Notes: generated from the sequence alone by a model not told the origin. Shown: positions 1 to 8,685, counted from the stretch's first letter. The stretch is DNA of 64,000 bases from Clostridiaceae bacterium M8S5 (GCA_029227815.1 CP118523.1:1-64000), one strand, 5' to 3'. Numbers and translations: made by a program.

Positions 1-66
1 ATGCTAAAGAAAGATATTGTTTACGCCGAATATAGTAGTAGTGATATAAGAGAAGGAGTGACTCTA

Positions 67-1140
67 TTGTTCAGGTCAATGTATATATCAACTACGTCGT
101 TATTGCAAAATCAAAAAATATTGGATGTTACGTCAAATAACTTAGCAAATGCTAATACAAATGGTTTTAAAAAAGATGTAGTTATTTCAGAAGCATTCCC
201 AGAGTTGTTACTAAAAAAAATTAACGATAATGTAGATATGGACAACCATGAAAGATTTACAGGTGTAAAGTTTAATCAAGAGGATGCAATTTGTAATGCA
301 AAAATAAATTCTGGATATTTTAAAGTGAATACATCTGCTGGCAATGGTTATGCTAGAGAAATAAACTTTACAGTAGATGAGCAAGGCTATTTAAGAACAT
401 TTAGTAGAAATTCAAAAGGAACGATAAACACAAATGGTAAAAGCTACATACTAGGGAGAAAAGGTCGCCTAAAGGTGAATAGAGATAATTTTACAATAGA
501 TAAGTTTGGCAATTTGTTCTCAGATGGTCAAAAAATAGATAATCTAATAACATTTCCAAGCTATGATGTAATAGGAACTACAAGTGGAGGAGTAAGGTTT
601 AGCAATATTGCAACAAACTTTTCACAGGGAGAGCTATATCCAACTGGCAACAAAATGGATTTCGGATTAAAAGGAGAAGGCTTTTTTAAAGTTCAAACTC
701 CTGGGGGAGTTAAGTATACAAGAGATGGTTCTTTTTCTCTAAATAATCGTGGAGAAATAATAACTAGTGAAGGATATTTCGTATTAGGGCAATATGGCTC
801 GATAATACCAGAAGGTGATGAGTTTTATATTAACGAAGCAGGAGAGATAATAAAAGATGGACAAGTTATAGATAAACTTGACATAGTGAATGTAGAAAAC
901 AAAGAACAGCTTCGTAAATGTGGAGATAATCTGTATGAAGTAGCTGAAGGAATGGAAGCTAAAGAGATAGATTTTGAAGGAACTGTTAATAGAGGATTCT
1001 TAGAAAAATCAAATATTAACTCTATAAAAGAGATGATAAACATAATAAATACAATGAAGAACTTTGAAACAAATCAAAAGGTGATAAGATCATTGGATGA
1101 GATGTTATCAAAAGCTGCAAACGATATAGGCAGAGTGTAA
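67..1140 (+). CDS. Flagellar basal-body rod/hook protein, FlgF/FlgG family
   Basis: Structural protein of the flagellar rod or hook (about 357 aa). The N-terminus has the family signature S-N-N-L-A-N-A-N-T-N-G-F, a central D-G-x-F-x-L-N-x-x-G motif typical of FlgE/F/G proteins follows, and the C-terminal helix (NIINTMKNFETNQKVI) matches the family's D0 segment. The reading frame is open from base 1, but I chose the TTG at 67: AGAAGGAG at 51-58 sits at the right distance and the protein then begins MFRSMYIST, the usual family N-terminus. It is followed 16 bp downstream by a second FlgF/G protein and then a rod-binding protein. This matches the flhO-flhP arrangement of Bacillus, so it is probably the FlhO-like member. 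Confidence 0.88.
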   Translation: MFRSMYISTTSLLQNQKILDVTSNNLANANTNGFKKDVVISEAFPELLLKKINDNVDMDNHERFTGVKFNQEDAICNAKINSGYFKVNTSAGNGYAREINFTVDEQGYLRTFSRNSKGTINTNGKSYILGRKGRLKVNRDNFTIDKFGNLFSDGQKIDNLITFPSYDVIGTTSGGVRFSNIATNFSQGELYPTGNKMDFGLKGEGFFKVQTPGGVKYTRDGSFSLNNRGEIITSEGYFVLGQYGSIIPEGDEFYINEAGEIIKDGQVIDKLDIVNVENKEQLRKCGDNLYEVAEGMEAKEIDFEGTVNRGFLEKSNINSIKEMINIINTMKNFETNQKVIRSLDEMLSKAANDIGRV

Positions 1141-1156
1141 AAAAGGGGGAAGTTGA

Positions 1157-1951
1157 ATGCGCTCATTATGGACTGCTGCAACAGCAATGAAAGCACAGCA
1201 ATTAAATATAGATACCATATCAAACAACTTAGCAAATGTAAATACAACATCTTATAAGGCACAAAGATTAGAGTTTAAAGATTTGATGTATGAAGCTTTA
1301 AAAAGGAGTAATTTATCAGATGACGGAGGAAGACCTGTTAACCTAGAGGTAGGACATGGAGTTATGCCAGTTGCTACAACGAGGTCTTTTTTACAAGGTA
1401 ACTTGATGCCTACAGAAGGAACGTTTGATTTAGGAATAGATGGAGAAGGCTTCTTTGAGATTACGATGCCAAACGGAGAAAAAAGATACACAAGAGATGG
1501 TACATTTAAATTAAGTGTAGAAGATGATGAAGCAAAATTAGTAACATCTGACGGATATTATTTAACAAGTGAAGATGATAGTGAAATTGTAATAAATAGA
1601 AATTTAAAAGATATATCAATAGACTTGTTTGGTAATATTACAGCTAAGGACGAAGATGGAGAAAGAGTAGATGTTGGTAAAATTAAGTTTGTAACATTTA
1701 TGAACCCAGAAGGGCTACTTAGTCAGGGGCAAAACTTATATAAAGCTACAGCTGCATCGGGAGAAGTAAATCAAGTGGACGCAGAAGACATGAAGAGCTC
1801 TATAAGACAGGGATTAATAGAAACTTCAAACGTGCAAATAGTAGAAGAAATGGTAAAGATGATAACAGCACAAAGAGCATATGAAATAAGCTCAAAATCA
1901 ATCCAAGCTTCAGAAGAGATGATGCAAGTAACGAATAACTTAAAAAGATAA
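1157..1951 (+). CDS. flgG: Flagellar basal-body rod protein FlgG-like (FlhP-like)
   Basis: Distal rod component, 264 aa, the usual length for FlgG. It starts MRSLWTAATAM and has the S-N-N-L-A-N-V-N-T motif near residue 22, the conserved F-D-L-G-I-D-G-E-G-F-F motif near residue 95, and a C-terminal helix V-E-E-M-V-K-M-I-T-A-Q-R-A-Y-E that is nearly diagnostic. The ribosome binding site AGGGGGA lies just upstream of the ATG. It is co-transcribed with the upstream FlgF-like gene and the downstream rod-binding gene. Whether it is strictly FlgG or the FlhP paralogue cannot be settled without comparing it with other copies in the genome. Confidence 0.9.
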   Translation: MRSLWTAATAMKAQQLNIDTISNNLANVNTTSYKAQRLEFKDLMYEALKRSNLSDDGGRPVNLEVGHGVMPVATTRSFLQGNLMPTEGTFDLGIDGEGFFEITMPNGEKRYTRDGTFKLSVEDDEAKLVTSDGYYLTSEDDSEIVINRNLKDISIDLFGNITAKDEDGERVDVGKIKFVTFMNPEGLLSQGQNLYKATAASGEVNQVDAEDMKSSIRQGLIETSNVQIVEEMVKMITAQRAYEISSKSIQASEEMMQVTNNLKR

Positions 1952-1967
1952 CAGTTAGGAGATAGCT

Positions 1968-2276
1968 ATGGATAACTTAAATATAAACAGTAGCACATAT
2001 ACAAATACAGTGTATAAAAAAAGTGAGGCTAAAGCTCTTACAAAGGAACAGAAGCTACTGAAAGCATGTAGAGATTTTGAGGCAATGTTTATTAATATTA
2101 TGTTTAAAGAAATGAACAAGACTGTTGGAGATAGTGGTTTAACTGAAAAAAGCTCCGGAAGAAAGATGTTTGAAGAAATGCATACAGAAAAGCTAGCAGA
2201 AAATATGGCGCATAAAGGTCAAGGAGTAGGGCTAGCCAAAGTATTGTATAATAGCATGAAAAGAAATATTTATTAA
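1968..2276 (+). CDS. Rod-binding protein (FlgJ N-terminal domain)
   Basis: A 102-aa protein that corresponds only to the rod-binding half of FlgJ, with no muramidase domain. Key motif: A-C-R-D-F-E-A-M-F-I-N-I-M-F-K-E-M around residues 33-49, followed by a G-R-K-M-F-E-E-M segment and an A-H-K-G-Q-G-V-G-L-A motif near the C-terminus. It is expected to help assemble the rod through the peptidoglycan. It lies 16 bp after the FlgG-like gene, is preceded by TTAGGAGATAG, and is followed by a strong terminator, so it closes the operon. Single-domain FlgJ proteins are common in Firmicutes. Confidence 0.87.
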   Translation: MDNLNINSSTYTNTVYKKSEAKALTKEQKLLKACRDFEAMFINIMFKEMNKTVGDSGLTEKSSGRKMFEEMHTEKLAENMAHKGQGVGLAKVLYNSMKRNIY

Positions 2277-2293
2277 AAAACTAATGGTATAGA

Positions 2294-2324
2294 AAAAACA
2301 ACTCAAAGGTAAAGAGTTGTTTTT
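2294..2324 (+). terminator. Rho-independent terminator of the rod gene operon
   Basis: A perfect 11-bp stem (AAAAACAACTC pairing with GAGTTGTTTTT) with a 9-nt loop, ending in a T-rich tail. It lies 17 bp after the stop codon of the rod-binding protein. Confidence 0.85.
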
Positions 2325-2375
2325 ATTTTGCAGTTATTGTTTCAATACATATCCTAATATTTAGTTTTAAGATTA

Positions 2376-2500
2376 ACCTCCTAAAATATTATATATTCAA
2401 GAGGCTACACCACATTTTTTTATTAAATTGTCAAGTGTTTTGTGAATAATTAGAGAGAAATCTATGTATTAATTACATAACTTTTCTTAACTTAATGCAT
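2376..2500 (-). repeat. Left inverted copy of an IS end (no transposase)
   Basis: Read on the minus strand, this stretch matches 5892-6008 over roughly 115-125 bp with scattered mismatches and small gaps. Shared blocks include CATTAAGTTAAGAAAAG, the palindrome around TTAATACATAG, AATTTAATAAAAAA and GAATATATAATATTTTAGGAG. The right copy runs directly into a broken transposase gene, so this appears to be the upstream end of the same IS with its transposase lost. The two copies point away from each other and flank the redox/two-component module. Confidence 0.8.
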
Positions 2501-2524
2501 TTAGCATTGACCTCTGCTTTTTTA

Positions 2525-2545
2525 TCACACAAGTTTCACACAGTT
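2525..2545 (+). promoter_or_regulatory. Tandem direct repeat, candidate response-regulator site
   Basis: TCACACAAGTT at 2525-2535 is followed immediately by TCACACAGTT at 2536-2545, an almost exact repeat spaced 11 bp (one helical turn). OmpR-type regulators typically bind such head-to-tail repeats. It lies upstream of a TATAAT at 2586-2591 and the redox gene at 2618, so the response regulator encoded in the same module is the natural candidate. Binding is inference. Confidence 0.4.
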
Positions 2546-2617
2546 TTACCTCCATAGTGATGTATATTGTAGAGCCTATGAATTATATAATACAAGAACA
2601 AGGGAGGAAGAGATTAT

Positions 2618-3772
2618 ATGAAAAGACTTCAAGTTATTAGAACTATATCACAGGCTGTATTCATAGTGTTATTTATTGTTGGTGTATATAATAATATTCC
2701 TTACATGGCTCAAGGAATTATTTTACTAGCAGTACTGTTAGGACCTATTTTCTGTGGTTTTATATGCCCTTTTGGGTTCATGCAGGACTTAAGTGCCAGG
2801 TTAGGTAACATATTGGGGGTTAAGCAAAGGCAAATGCCTAAAAAAATTCAAAAAATTTTAGTATTTACTAGGTACTTATTATTTCTTTTAGTAGCAATAT
2901 TTAGTGTGACTTTCATCATGAAACTTTTAAGCTTTGATCCAAGAGTTAATATTTTACAAATCATTAATGGAAAGGTAATTGCTACTAGTGGATTAATCAG
3001 TATAGGACTTTTTCTAGTTATAGGAATATTCTTTAAGAGACCGTTTTGCAATTACTTATGTTTTGAGGGTGCTAAGCTAGGTCTGTTAGGAATAGTTCGT
3101 CCTTTTAGAATTAAGAGAGACCAAGATAAATGTGTTGGTTGTAAAAAATGTGATAAGGCATGTACGATGAACATTAATATCTCAAATAGTAAAAGAGTGG
3201 ATTCTTTACAATGTGTCAATTGCTATGAGTGTATAAGTAACTGTCCTATAGAAGGTACTTTAAGGGTACAGCCAGTCTTTAAAGATATAAAGGAGTTTAC
3301 AATGAACATTAAACATAAAAAATCAAAATGGAGCAAAAAGAAAATAGTAATCACCTTAGCTTGTGCAGTGATTATGGCATTTGGTGGTGTTATTATGTAT
3401 AAATTGAATAAAGGTTTCCCAAAGTATATCAATACACAGGCAAGGGTTTCTGAAAATCAGGAACTACTCACATTAGAAACTGTGTCATTGGATGATGGCG
3501 TATATTATGGTGAGGCCAAAGGTTTTAAAGGACTAATTAAGACAAAAGTGACTGTGTTGAATAATAGAATTAAATCCATAGAGGTAACAAGTAATCAGGA
3601 TGATGCAAGATGGTTTAATCATGCTAACTCTATAATCCCTAATGAAATTATACGCAATCAGGCGACACAGGTAGATTCCGTTTCAGGAGCCACATATTCA
3701 TCTACTGGGATTATTAATTCAGTAAAAAATGCTTTGGGTGAAACAGATTATTTACAGGTAAATGGGCATTAA
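2618..3772 (+). CDS. Membrane 4Fe-4S / FMN-binding redox protein (NosR/NapH-like)
   Basis: A 384-aa membrane electron-transfer protein. The N-terminal half has several hydrophobic helices with F-C-G-F-I-C-P-F-G near residue 45 and F-C-N-Y-L-C near residue 145, as in the NapH/NosR/YccM group. Two ferredoxin-type clusters follow (CVGCKKCDKAC near 171-181 and CVNCYECISNCP near 200-211). After another membrane helix, the C-terminus is an FMN-binding domain with the flavinylation motif D-S-V-S-G-A-T-Y-S (about 352-360), where the Thr would carry covalent FMN added by an ApbE-type enzyme. ApbE is not in this window. The AGGGAGG ribosome site is strong. The gene sits with a two-component system inside an IS-flanked module. 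The electron acceptor is unknown. Confidence 0.85.
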   Translation: MKRLQVIRTISQAVFIVLFIVGVYNNIPYMAQGIILLAVLLGPIFCGFICPFGFMQDLSARLGNILGVKQRQMPKKIQKILVFTRYLLFLLVAIFSVTFIMKLLSFDPRVNILQIINGKVIATSGLISIGLFLVIGIFFKRPFCNYLCFEGAKLGLLGIVRPFRIKRDQDKCVGCKKCDKACTMNINISNSKRVDSLQCVNCYECISNCPIEGTLRVQPVFKDIKEFTMNIKHKKSKWSKKKIVITLACAVIMAFGGVIMYKLNKGFPKYINTQARVSENQELLTLETVSLDDGVYYGEAKGFKGLIKTKVTVLNNRIKSIEVTSNQDDARWFNHANSIIPNEIIRNQATQVDSVSGATYSSTGIINSVKNALGETDYLQVNGH

Positions 3773-3875
3773 AATGGAAGGATAACTTTAGTTTATATAG
3801 ACTTAATAAAAGTGTAATAATAGGTTATAATGAGAGTAATAGAGTAGAAAGAAGTTAGGAAAATGAGGTGTTACT

Positions 3876-4553
3876 ATCAAAACCATATATTTAGTAGAGG
3901 ATGAAGAACATCTTGCAACACTGATTACCACCTATTTGCAAGATGAAGGATATAAAGTGAATATATTTAACAATGGGCTAAAAGCATACAAATCCATTGG
4001 AGATGATGTGGACTTATGGGTGCTGGATATAATGGTTCCTGGTATGAATGGCTATACATTGATTAAAGAAATAAGAAAGCAAAATAGTAATGTACCTGTT
4101 ATATTTATGTCTGCACGAAATGCTGAATTAGATAGAGTTATTGGATTAGAAATGGGTAGTGATGATTACCTACCCAAACCTTTTTTACCTAGAGAGTTGG
4201 TTTTGAGGGTTAACAGAATTTTGAAGCAAGAGCGAGTAATAGCTGAAATCACAGAAATTAAAATTGGTGAATACTTATTTAAAAGACAGGCTAGAGAACT
4301 GCTTAGAGGTAATAAGAATATTATTCTTACCAATAGAGAGTTTGAGCTATTAGATTATCTTATTAAGAATATAGGAATAGCTGTGAGTAGAGATGAAATA
4401 ATCGATTACGTTTGGGGTGAAGAGTATTTTGGGTCTACTAGGGTAGTTGATGATACTATAAGACGATTGAAGAAAAAGGCATGTGAATTACCTATAGATA
4501 ATGTATATGGATATGGTTATATTATGAAAAATGGATATTACGATGAAGGATAA
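3876..4553 (+). CDS. OmpR-family response regulator with probable ATC start
   Basis: DNA-binding response regulator of about 225 aa. The receiver has acidic residues V-E-D-E-E near the N-terminus, the phospho-acceptor in W-V-L-D-I-M-V-P-G, S-A in F-M-S-A-R and the Lys in P-K-P-F. The C-terminal winged helix ends with V-D-D-T-I-R-R-L-K-K-K. The first ATG, GTG or TTG in frame is the TTG at 3936, which would delete the first strand and the acidic pocket. The frame upstream still encodes a proper receiver start (KTIYLVEDEEHLATLI). ATC at 3876 lies a few bases after AATGAGGTG and reads as the position of a normal ATG, so I place the start there. This is a rare start, a mutation or a base error. 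It overlaps the kinase gene by 23 bp. Confidence 0.82.
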   Translation: MKTIYLVEDEEHLATLITTYLQDEGYKVNIFNNGLKAYKSIGDDVDLWVLDIMVPGMNGYTLIKEIRKQNSNVPVIFMSARNAELDRVIGLEMGSDDYLPKPFLPRELVLRVNRILKQERVIAEITEIKIGEYLFKRQARELLRGNKNIILTNREFELLDYLIKNIGIAVSRDEIIDYVWGEEYFGSTRVVDDTIRRLKKKACELPIDNVYGYGYIMKNGYYDEG

Positions 4554-5856
4554 GTCTATTAATAAGGCAAAGACTTTAAGTTACAAGATATGGGTTCTAT
4601 TTGCAAAAATATTAGTCATAGTGTTTTTGGCTATTGTTATAATTAATAGTACATTAATAGAACAGATAAAGCGTTTTGCAAGCTATCAAGAATTAGAACA
4701 ACATGCCCATGGTTATCTTCACAAGCAACAAAAGAGCAAGTATTCAAAAGATATGCCTTTATTTATATTAGATCCAAATAGCAGTAAAGATAATATGATT
4801 GAAGAAGTTATGGAAAAGTGGATGTTCCATAATGGTGAATGGGATAAGCTGATATCTAGAATTACGTCTGAGGTGCTAGGAGCAGATAAGCCAATAATTA
4901 AAGGAAAAATTAATTATAGTATTGCAAAACTCTATTATTACTATGCTGTAGAATATGAAAGTAAAATATATGTTTTTGCGGAGGAACAAGAGAGTCCTTT
5001 ACTAATTTATATTGTTGTTGCCATTATTATTGGATTAGTGCTTGGGCTTCTATTAATAATATCAAAAAAAGTTGCACGAAAAGTAGTGTCTCCCATTGAT
5101 GAATTACAGGTATTCTTGAATGAGGTAGCAAATAAAAATTGGGATTATTCGATACCTCTGTGTGATATTATTGAGGTTAATCACCTTATAGAAGGCTTAG
5201 AGAATATGAAGAAAGCCTTAAAGGAAGCAGACCATAGGGAAAAAGAATTTCTTCAATCTGCATCACATGATTTAAAGACGCCTGTTATGGTGATAAAAGG
5301 CTATATTGAGGCTGTCAAAGACGGTAAGTACAGTACTGATGACGGACAATACCTTGATATAATCAAAGAAGAATCTGATAGATTGGAGAGAAAGATAGTT
5401 CAGTTATTGAGATTAAATACTTTGGATCATATCAATAGGGAGAAAGATCAATGGAGAGAAGTCAGCATTGATAGAATTATTAATAAGTTAGTCAATAAAT
5501 ATAAAGGTATATATCCACACATTCAATGGAAAATCAATGTGATACCACTGGAAATTACCGGAGATGCAGAAGCCTTAATTATTGCTTTTGAGAATATACT
5601 GGATAATCAAATAAGGTTTGCAAAGAACGTTATAAAGATAGATATTACTCAGGACAAAGAAGTTATTATATACAATGACGGACCATTATTCAAAATTGAA
5701 GATCCCAATGAATTATTTGAAAGCCATACCAAAGATAAACAAGGTAATTTTGGACTTGGGCTTGCTATAGTTAAAAGAGTAATTGGGATACATGGAGGTA
5801 TGGTCGTAGCCTCAAACTGCTCAAATGGTGTTCAATTTAAACTTACATTTGCTTAA
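4531..5856 (+). CDS. Sensor histidine kinase
   Basis: A 441-aa membrane histidine kinase. The first membrane helix is around residues 15-42, a roughly 110-residue extracytoplasmic sensor region follows, and a second helix is at about 155-180, then a HAMP-like linker. The H-box S-A-S-H-D-L-K-T-P is at about residue 243, the N-box E-N-I-L-D-N-Q at 353, and the G-boxes Y-N-D-G and G-N-F-G-L-G-L-A-I-V-K at about 386-415. It overlaps the response regulator gene, so the two are translationally coupled; ATG at 4543 is an alternative start. The sensor region matches no family I recognise. Together they probably control the redox gene at 2618. Confidence 0.88.
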   Translation: MDITMKDKSINKAKTLSYKIWVLFAKILVIVFLAIVIINSTLIEQIKRFASYQELEQHAHGYLHKQQKSKYSKDMPLFILDPNSSKDNMIEEVMEKWMFHNGEWDKLISRITSEVLGADKPIIKGKINYSIAKLYYYYAVEYESKIYVFAEEQESPLLIYIVVAIIIGLVLGLLLIISKKVARKVVSPIDELQVFLNEVANKNWDYSIPLCDIIEVNHLIEGLENMKKALKEADHREKEFLQSASHDLKTPVMVIKGYIEAVKDGKYSTDDGQYLDIIKEESDRLERKIVQLLRLNTLDHINREKDQWREVSIDRIINKLVNKYKGIYPHIQWKINVIPLEITGDAEALIIAFENILDNQIRFAKNVIKIDITQDKEVIIYNDGPLFKIEDPNELFESHTKDKQGNFGLGLAIVKRVIGIHGGMVVASNCSNGVQFKLTFA

Positions 5857-5891
5857 AGTATCTATAAAAAGAAGGGTGTAATAAGCAATGT

Positions 5892-6008
5892 CATTAAGTT
5901 AAGAAAAGTCTTATGTATTAATTAATACATAGGGCTTTTTATTTCAAAAAACACTTACAATTTAATAAAAAATGTGGCGTAGCCTTTTGAATATATAATA
6001 TTTTAGGA
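5892..6008 (+). repeat. Right copy of the IS end, leading into transposase remnant
   Basis: Inverted counterpart of 2376-2500 (see that entry). It contains a 34-bp palindrome at 5905-5938 followed by TTTTT that could also terminate the kinase transcript: TTATGTATTAA pairs with TTAATACATAG. AGGAG at 6004-6008, close to the ATG at 6019, looks like the former transposase ribosome binding site. This sets the orientation of the element (transposase reading rightward). Confidence 0.8.
5905..5940 (+). terminator. Terminator-like palindrome after the two-component operon
   Basis: Two 17-nt arms (5905-5921 and 5922-5938) pair almost completely with G-T wobbles, followed by T residues. It belongs to the IS end but is positioned to stop transcription from the histidine kinase gene, 48 bp upstream. 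Confidence 0.6.
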
Positions 6009-6018
6009 GATTCTACTT

Positions 6019-6312
6019 ATGAATAGTTTCGCTGTTAAAGTTAAAAATACTTTAGTCAAATTAATTGATGATTTATCTCAAGTTTCTTACCTCTTTTGTA
6101 AATATCCTAAAAAGGATTTTACCCCGCAGTAGTAAATTGATATGATTCATATGATGCTTACTATAGAAGGCAGTTCACTCTCCAAGGAAATGCTAGAATA
6201 CTTTAGCTACTCAGCCGAAACAGCTACTGTATCAGCTTTTAATCAACAGCTAGGAAAGCTACTACCTGATGCTTTGAATTCCTCTTTCATGAAGGTGGAT
6301 TTAATAGTTTGA
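6019..6312 (+). pseudogene. Broken IS4-family transposase (N-terminal fragment)
   Basis: Translating from the ATG at 6019 gives a fragment resembling the N-terminus of IS4-type transposases, including G-x-S-L-S-K-E-M-L-E-Y-F and T-A-T-V-S-A-F-N-Q-Q-L-G-K-L-L-P. The frame is interrupted by adjacent TAG and TAA codons at 6130-6135, and the gene ends after about 97 codons where a complete transposase would need several hundred. No downstream IS end is visible before the next gene. It is a dead remnant adjoining the right inverted repeat. The exact IS subgroup is uncertain. Confidence 0.8.
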
Positions 6313-6381
6313 AATAAAGAATTAAAATATAGTATAATATAGTAAAGAACGAATATATGTTTGTATGATAGGAAGGTTACT

Positions 6382-8685
6382 ATGACCAAAAAGACTAGAG
6401 TGAAGATATCGGTTAGAAATTTAATAGAGATTATACTTAGACATGGAGACCTAGATAATAGATTTAGGTCAAATGTAAGAGCTGTAGAAGGAACGAAAGC
6501 ACATCAGAAGGTTCAAAGTATGCAAAAAAGCAATTATAATGCAGAAGTTAGTTTAAAACAAGAGATAGAGTTAGATGAGTTCATATTTGATATAGAAGGT
6601 CGAGCAGATGGTATCATAATACCAAATAAGCAGGAAGAGTTAGTAATAATCGATGAGATAAAGTCAACAACTATGATGTTAAATCAAATAGACGATACAT
6701 TTAATTTATTGCACTGGGCTCAAGCCAAAACTTACGCTTATATATATTCATTACAAAATGATTTAGATATCATAGGAGTTCAGCTAACATACTACAATAT
6801 AAAGACAAAAGAGTTAAAAAAGATAAATAAACAATATAAGAAAGAAGAGTTAAAAGATTTTGTATATGAAATATTAGAGCAGTATATAGTTTGGGCTAAG
6901 CTTATAAAAGAGTGGAGAGAAAAAAGAAATGAATCAATAAAAGCAGTAGATTTTCCATATAAAAATTACAGACAAGGGCAAAGAAAGCTGGCAGTAGGCG
7001 TATACAGAGCAATGGAAGATGAGAAAAATATATTTGTTCAAGCACCAACAGGGATAGGGAAGACTATTTCTACAATATTTCCTGCCGTTAAAGCGCTAGG
7101 AGTAGGGCTCAGAGATAAGATATTTTATTTAACAGCAAAGACTATAACAAGACAAGCGGCAGAAGAAGCGTTTGTTTTACTGAGGCGAGAAGGTCTTAGA
7201 TTTAAGAGTATAACACTAACAGCAAAAGAGAAAATATGTTTCATAGAGGAATGTAGTTGCAATCCAGATGATTGTGAGTTTGCAAAAGGACATTTTGATA
7301 GGATAAATGATGCATTATTAGACATCATGGAAAGTGAAGATGAGTTTTCGAGAATGATAATAGAAAAATATGCTATAAAACACAAAGTGTGTCCGTTTGA
7401 GTATGCTCTTGATTTAGCTATATGGGCTGATTGCGTAATATGTGATTATAATTATGTATTTGATCCAATAGTGTATTTAAGAAGATTTTTTGATACAGAG
7501 CAAAGCAATTATACTTTTCTAATTGATGAAGCACATAATCTAGTAGATAGAGCTAGAGAGATGTATTCGGCACAGATTAATAAGAAAAAATTTATGAATT
7601 TAAAGAAAATAACTAAAGGGAAAGAAAAAAAGATACACAAATTACTTGGCAAGGTAAATTCATTTATGATTTCCTTGAAAAATGAATGTGAAGAAAAAGG
7701 TTTTTATATACAAAAAAGCGAACCAGAAGAGTTATATTATATTTTTATGAAATTAAACAGAGAATTAGAGGAGTTCCTAACAGAAGGGCAGAAAACAGAT
7801 TACTATAATGATCTATTAGAGCTGTATTTTGATGTGTATAGATTTTTAAAAATATCTGAATTTTATGGTGATAACTACATAACATATGCACAAAAACAAA
7901 AGAAAGATATAATACTTAAGATATTCTGTCAGGATCCATCAATGGTGCTTAGTGAATGTATTAGCAGAGGTAAAACGTCTGTTTTTTTCTCTGCTACATT
8001 AATGCCAATAAAGTATTTTGCAGATTTGTTAGGAGGGAAAGAAGAAGATTATACTATGTATTTAGATAGTCCTTATGACCCAAATAACCTTGATTTATCA
8101 GTAGCTAGAGGCATATCTACAAGATATAAAGATAGAGAAGACACAAAGCAGATAATAGCTTCCAAAATAGCGAGTATAGTAAAAAACAAGGGTAATTATT
8201 TAGTATTTTTTTCATCTTTTAAATACATGAATGATGTAGTAGATATATTTACAGATTATAGCCCTAAAACCAAAATAATAATGCAAAATAATAATATGAG
8301 CGAACAAGAGAGGGAAGATTTTCTAAGTAAATTTGATGAAAAAAATAAAGAGACATTAGTTGGTTTTTGTGTACTAGGTGGTTTATTTTCCGAAGGAATT
8401 GATTTAAAGGGCAACAGGTTAAATGGAGCAATAGTTGTAGGGGTAGGACTACCTCAAATATGCATAGAGAGGGATATAATCAGGGATTTCTTCAATGAAA
8501 AGAACAGCAAAGGATTTGAGTATTCATATATGTATCCTGGCATGAACAAAGTATTACAAGCAGCTGGGCGAGTTATAAGAACAGAAGAAGACAAAGGAGT
8601 AGTTCTTTTGATAGGACAACGATTTGCATATAACAGCTATAAAAGGTTGTTCCCTAAGCATTGGAATGTCAAATATATAGACTAA
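6382..8685 (+). CDS. DinG/Rad3-type DNA helicase fused to a PD-(D/E)XK nuclease domain
   Basis: ATP-dependent superfamily 2 helicase of about 767 aa. The N-terminal 170 residues have the pattern of a PD-(D/E)XK nuclease: I-E-G-R-A-D-G then V-I-I-D-E-I-K-S-T near residues 72-97. The helicase has Walker A A-P-T-G-I-G-K-T (about 224-231), a Cys-rich XPD-type iron-sulphur loop (C-F-I-E-E-C-S-C-N-P-D-D-C near 286-298 and V-C-P-F-E near 336), the D-E-A-H box (about 382) and the motif VI sequence Q-A-A-G-R-V-I-R near the end. The TTG at 6361 is also in frame, but the ATG at 6382 has AGGAAGG correctly placed. Role: DNA repair or recombination, probably unwinding with 5'-3' polarity as in the family. 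It starts just after the IS remnant. Confidence 0.85.
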   Translation: MTKKTRVKISVRNLIEIILRHGDLDNRFRSNVRAVEGTKAHQKVQSMQKSNYNAEVSLKQEIELDEFIFDIEGRADGIIIPNKQEELVIIDEIKSTTMMLNQIDDTFNLLHWAQAKTYAYIYSLQNDLDIIGVQLTYYNIKTKELKKINKQYKKEELKDFVYEILEQYIVWAKLIKEWREKRNESIKAVDFPYKNYRQGQRKLAVGVYRAMEDEKNIFVQAPTGIGKTISTIFPAVKALGVGLRDKIFYLTAKTITRQAAEEAFVLLRREGLRFKSITLTAKEKICFIEECSCNPDDCEFAKGHFDRINDALLDIMESEDEFSRMIIEKYAIKHKVCPFEYALDLAIWADCVICDYNYVFDPIVYLRRFFDTEQSNYTFLIDEAHNLVDRAREMYSAQINKKKFMNLKKITKGKEKKIHKLLGKVNSFMISLKNECEEKGFYIQKSEPEELYYIFMKLNRELEEFLTEGQKTDYYNDLLELYFDVYRFLKISEFYGDNYITYAQKQKKDIILKIFCQDPSMVLSECISRGKTSVFFSATLMPIKYFADLLGGKEEDYTMYLDSPYDPNNLDLSVARGISTRYKDREDTKQIIASKIASIVKNKGNYLVFFSSFKYMNDVVDIFTDYSPKTKIIMQNNNMSEQEREDFLSKFDEKNKETLVGFCVLGGLFSEGIDLKGNRLNGAIVVGVGLPQICIERDIIRDFFNEKNSKGFEYSYMYPGMNKVLQAAGRVIRTEEDKGVVLLIGQRFAYNSYKRLFPKHWNVKYID

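Noticed and set aside
1-66. ATG at base 1 as start of the first flagellar gene
   Set aside because: The family N-terminus and the ribosome site fit the TTG at 67; the extra 22 residues do not resemble FlgF/G.
2376-2500. Riboswitch leader for the Fe-S/FMN gene
   Set aside because: The sequence is explained as the inverted copy of an IS end, not an aptamer; no known FMN or other motif is present.
3868-3894. GTG at 3868 as response regulator start
   Set aside because: It is in another frame and meets a TAG after eight codons.
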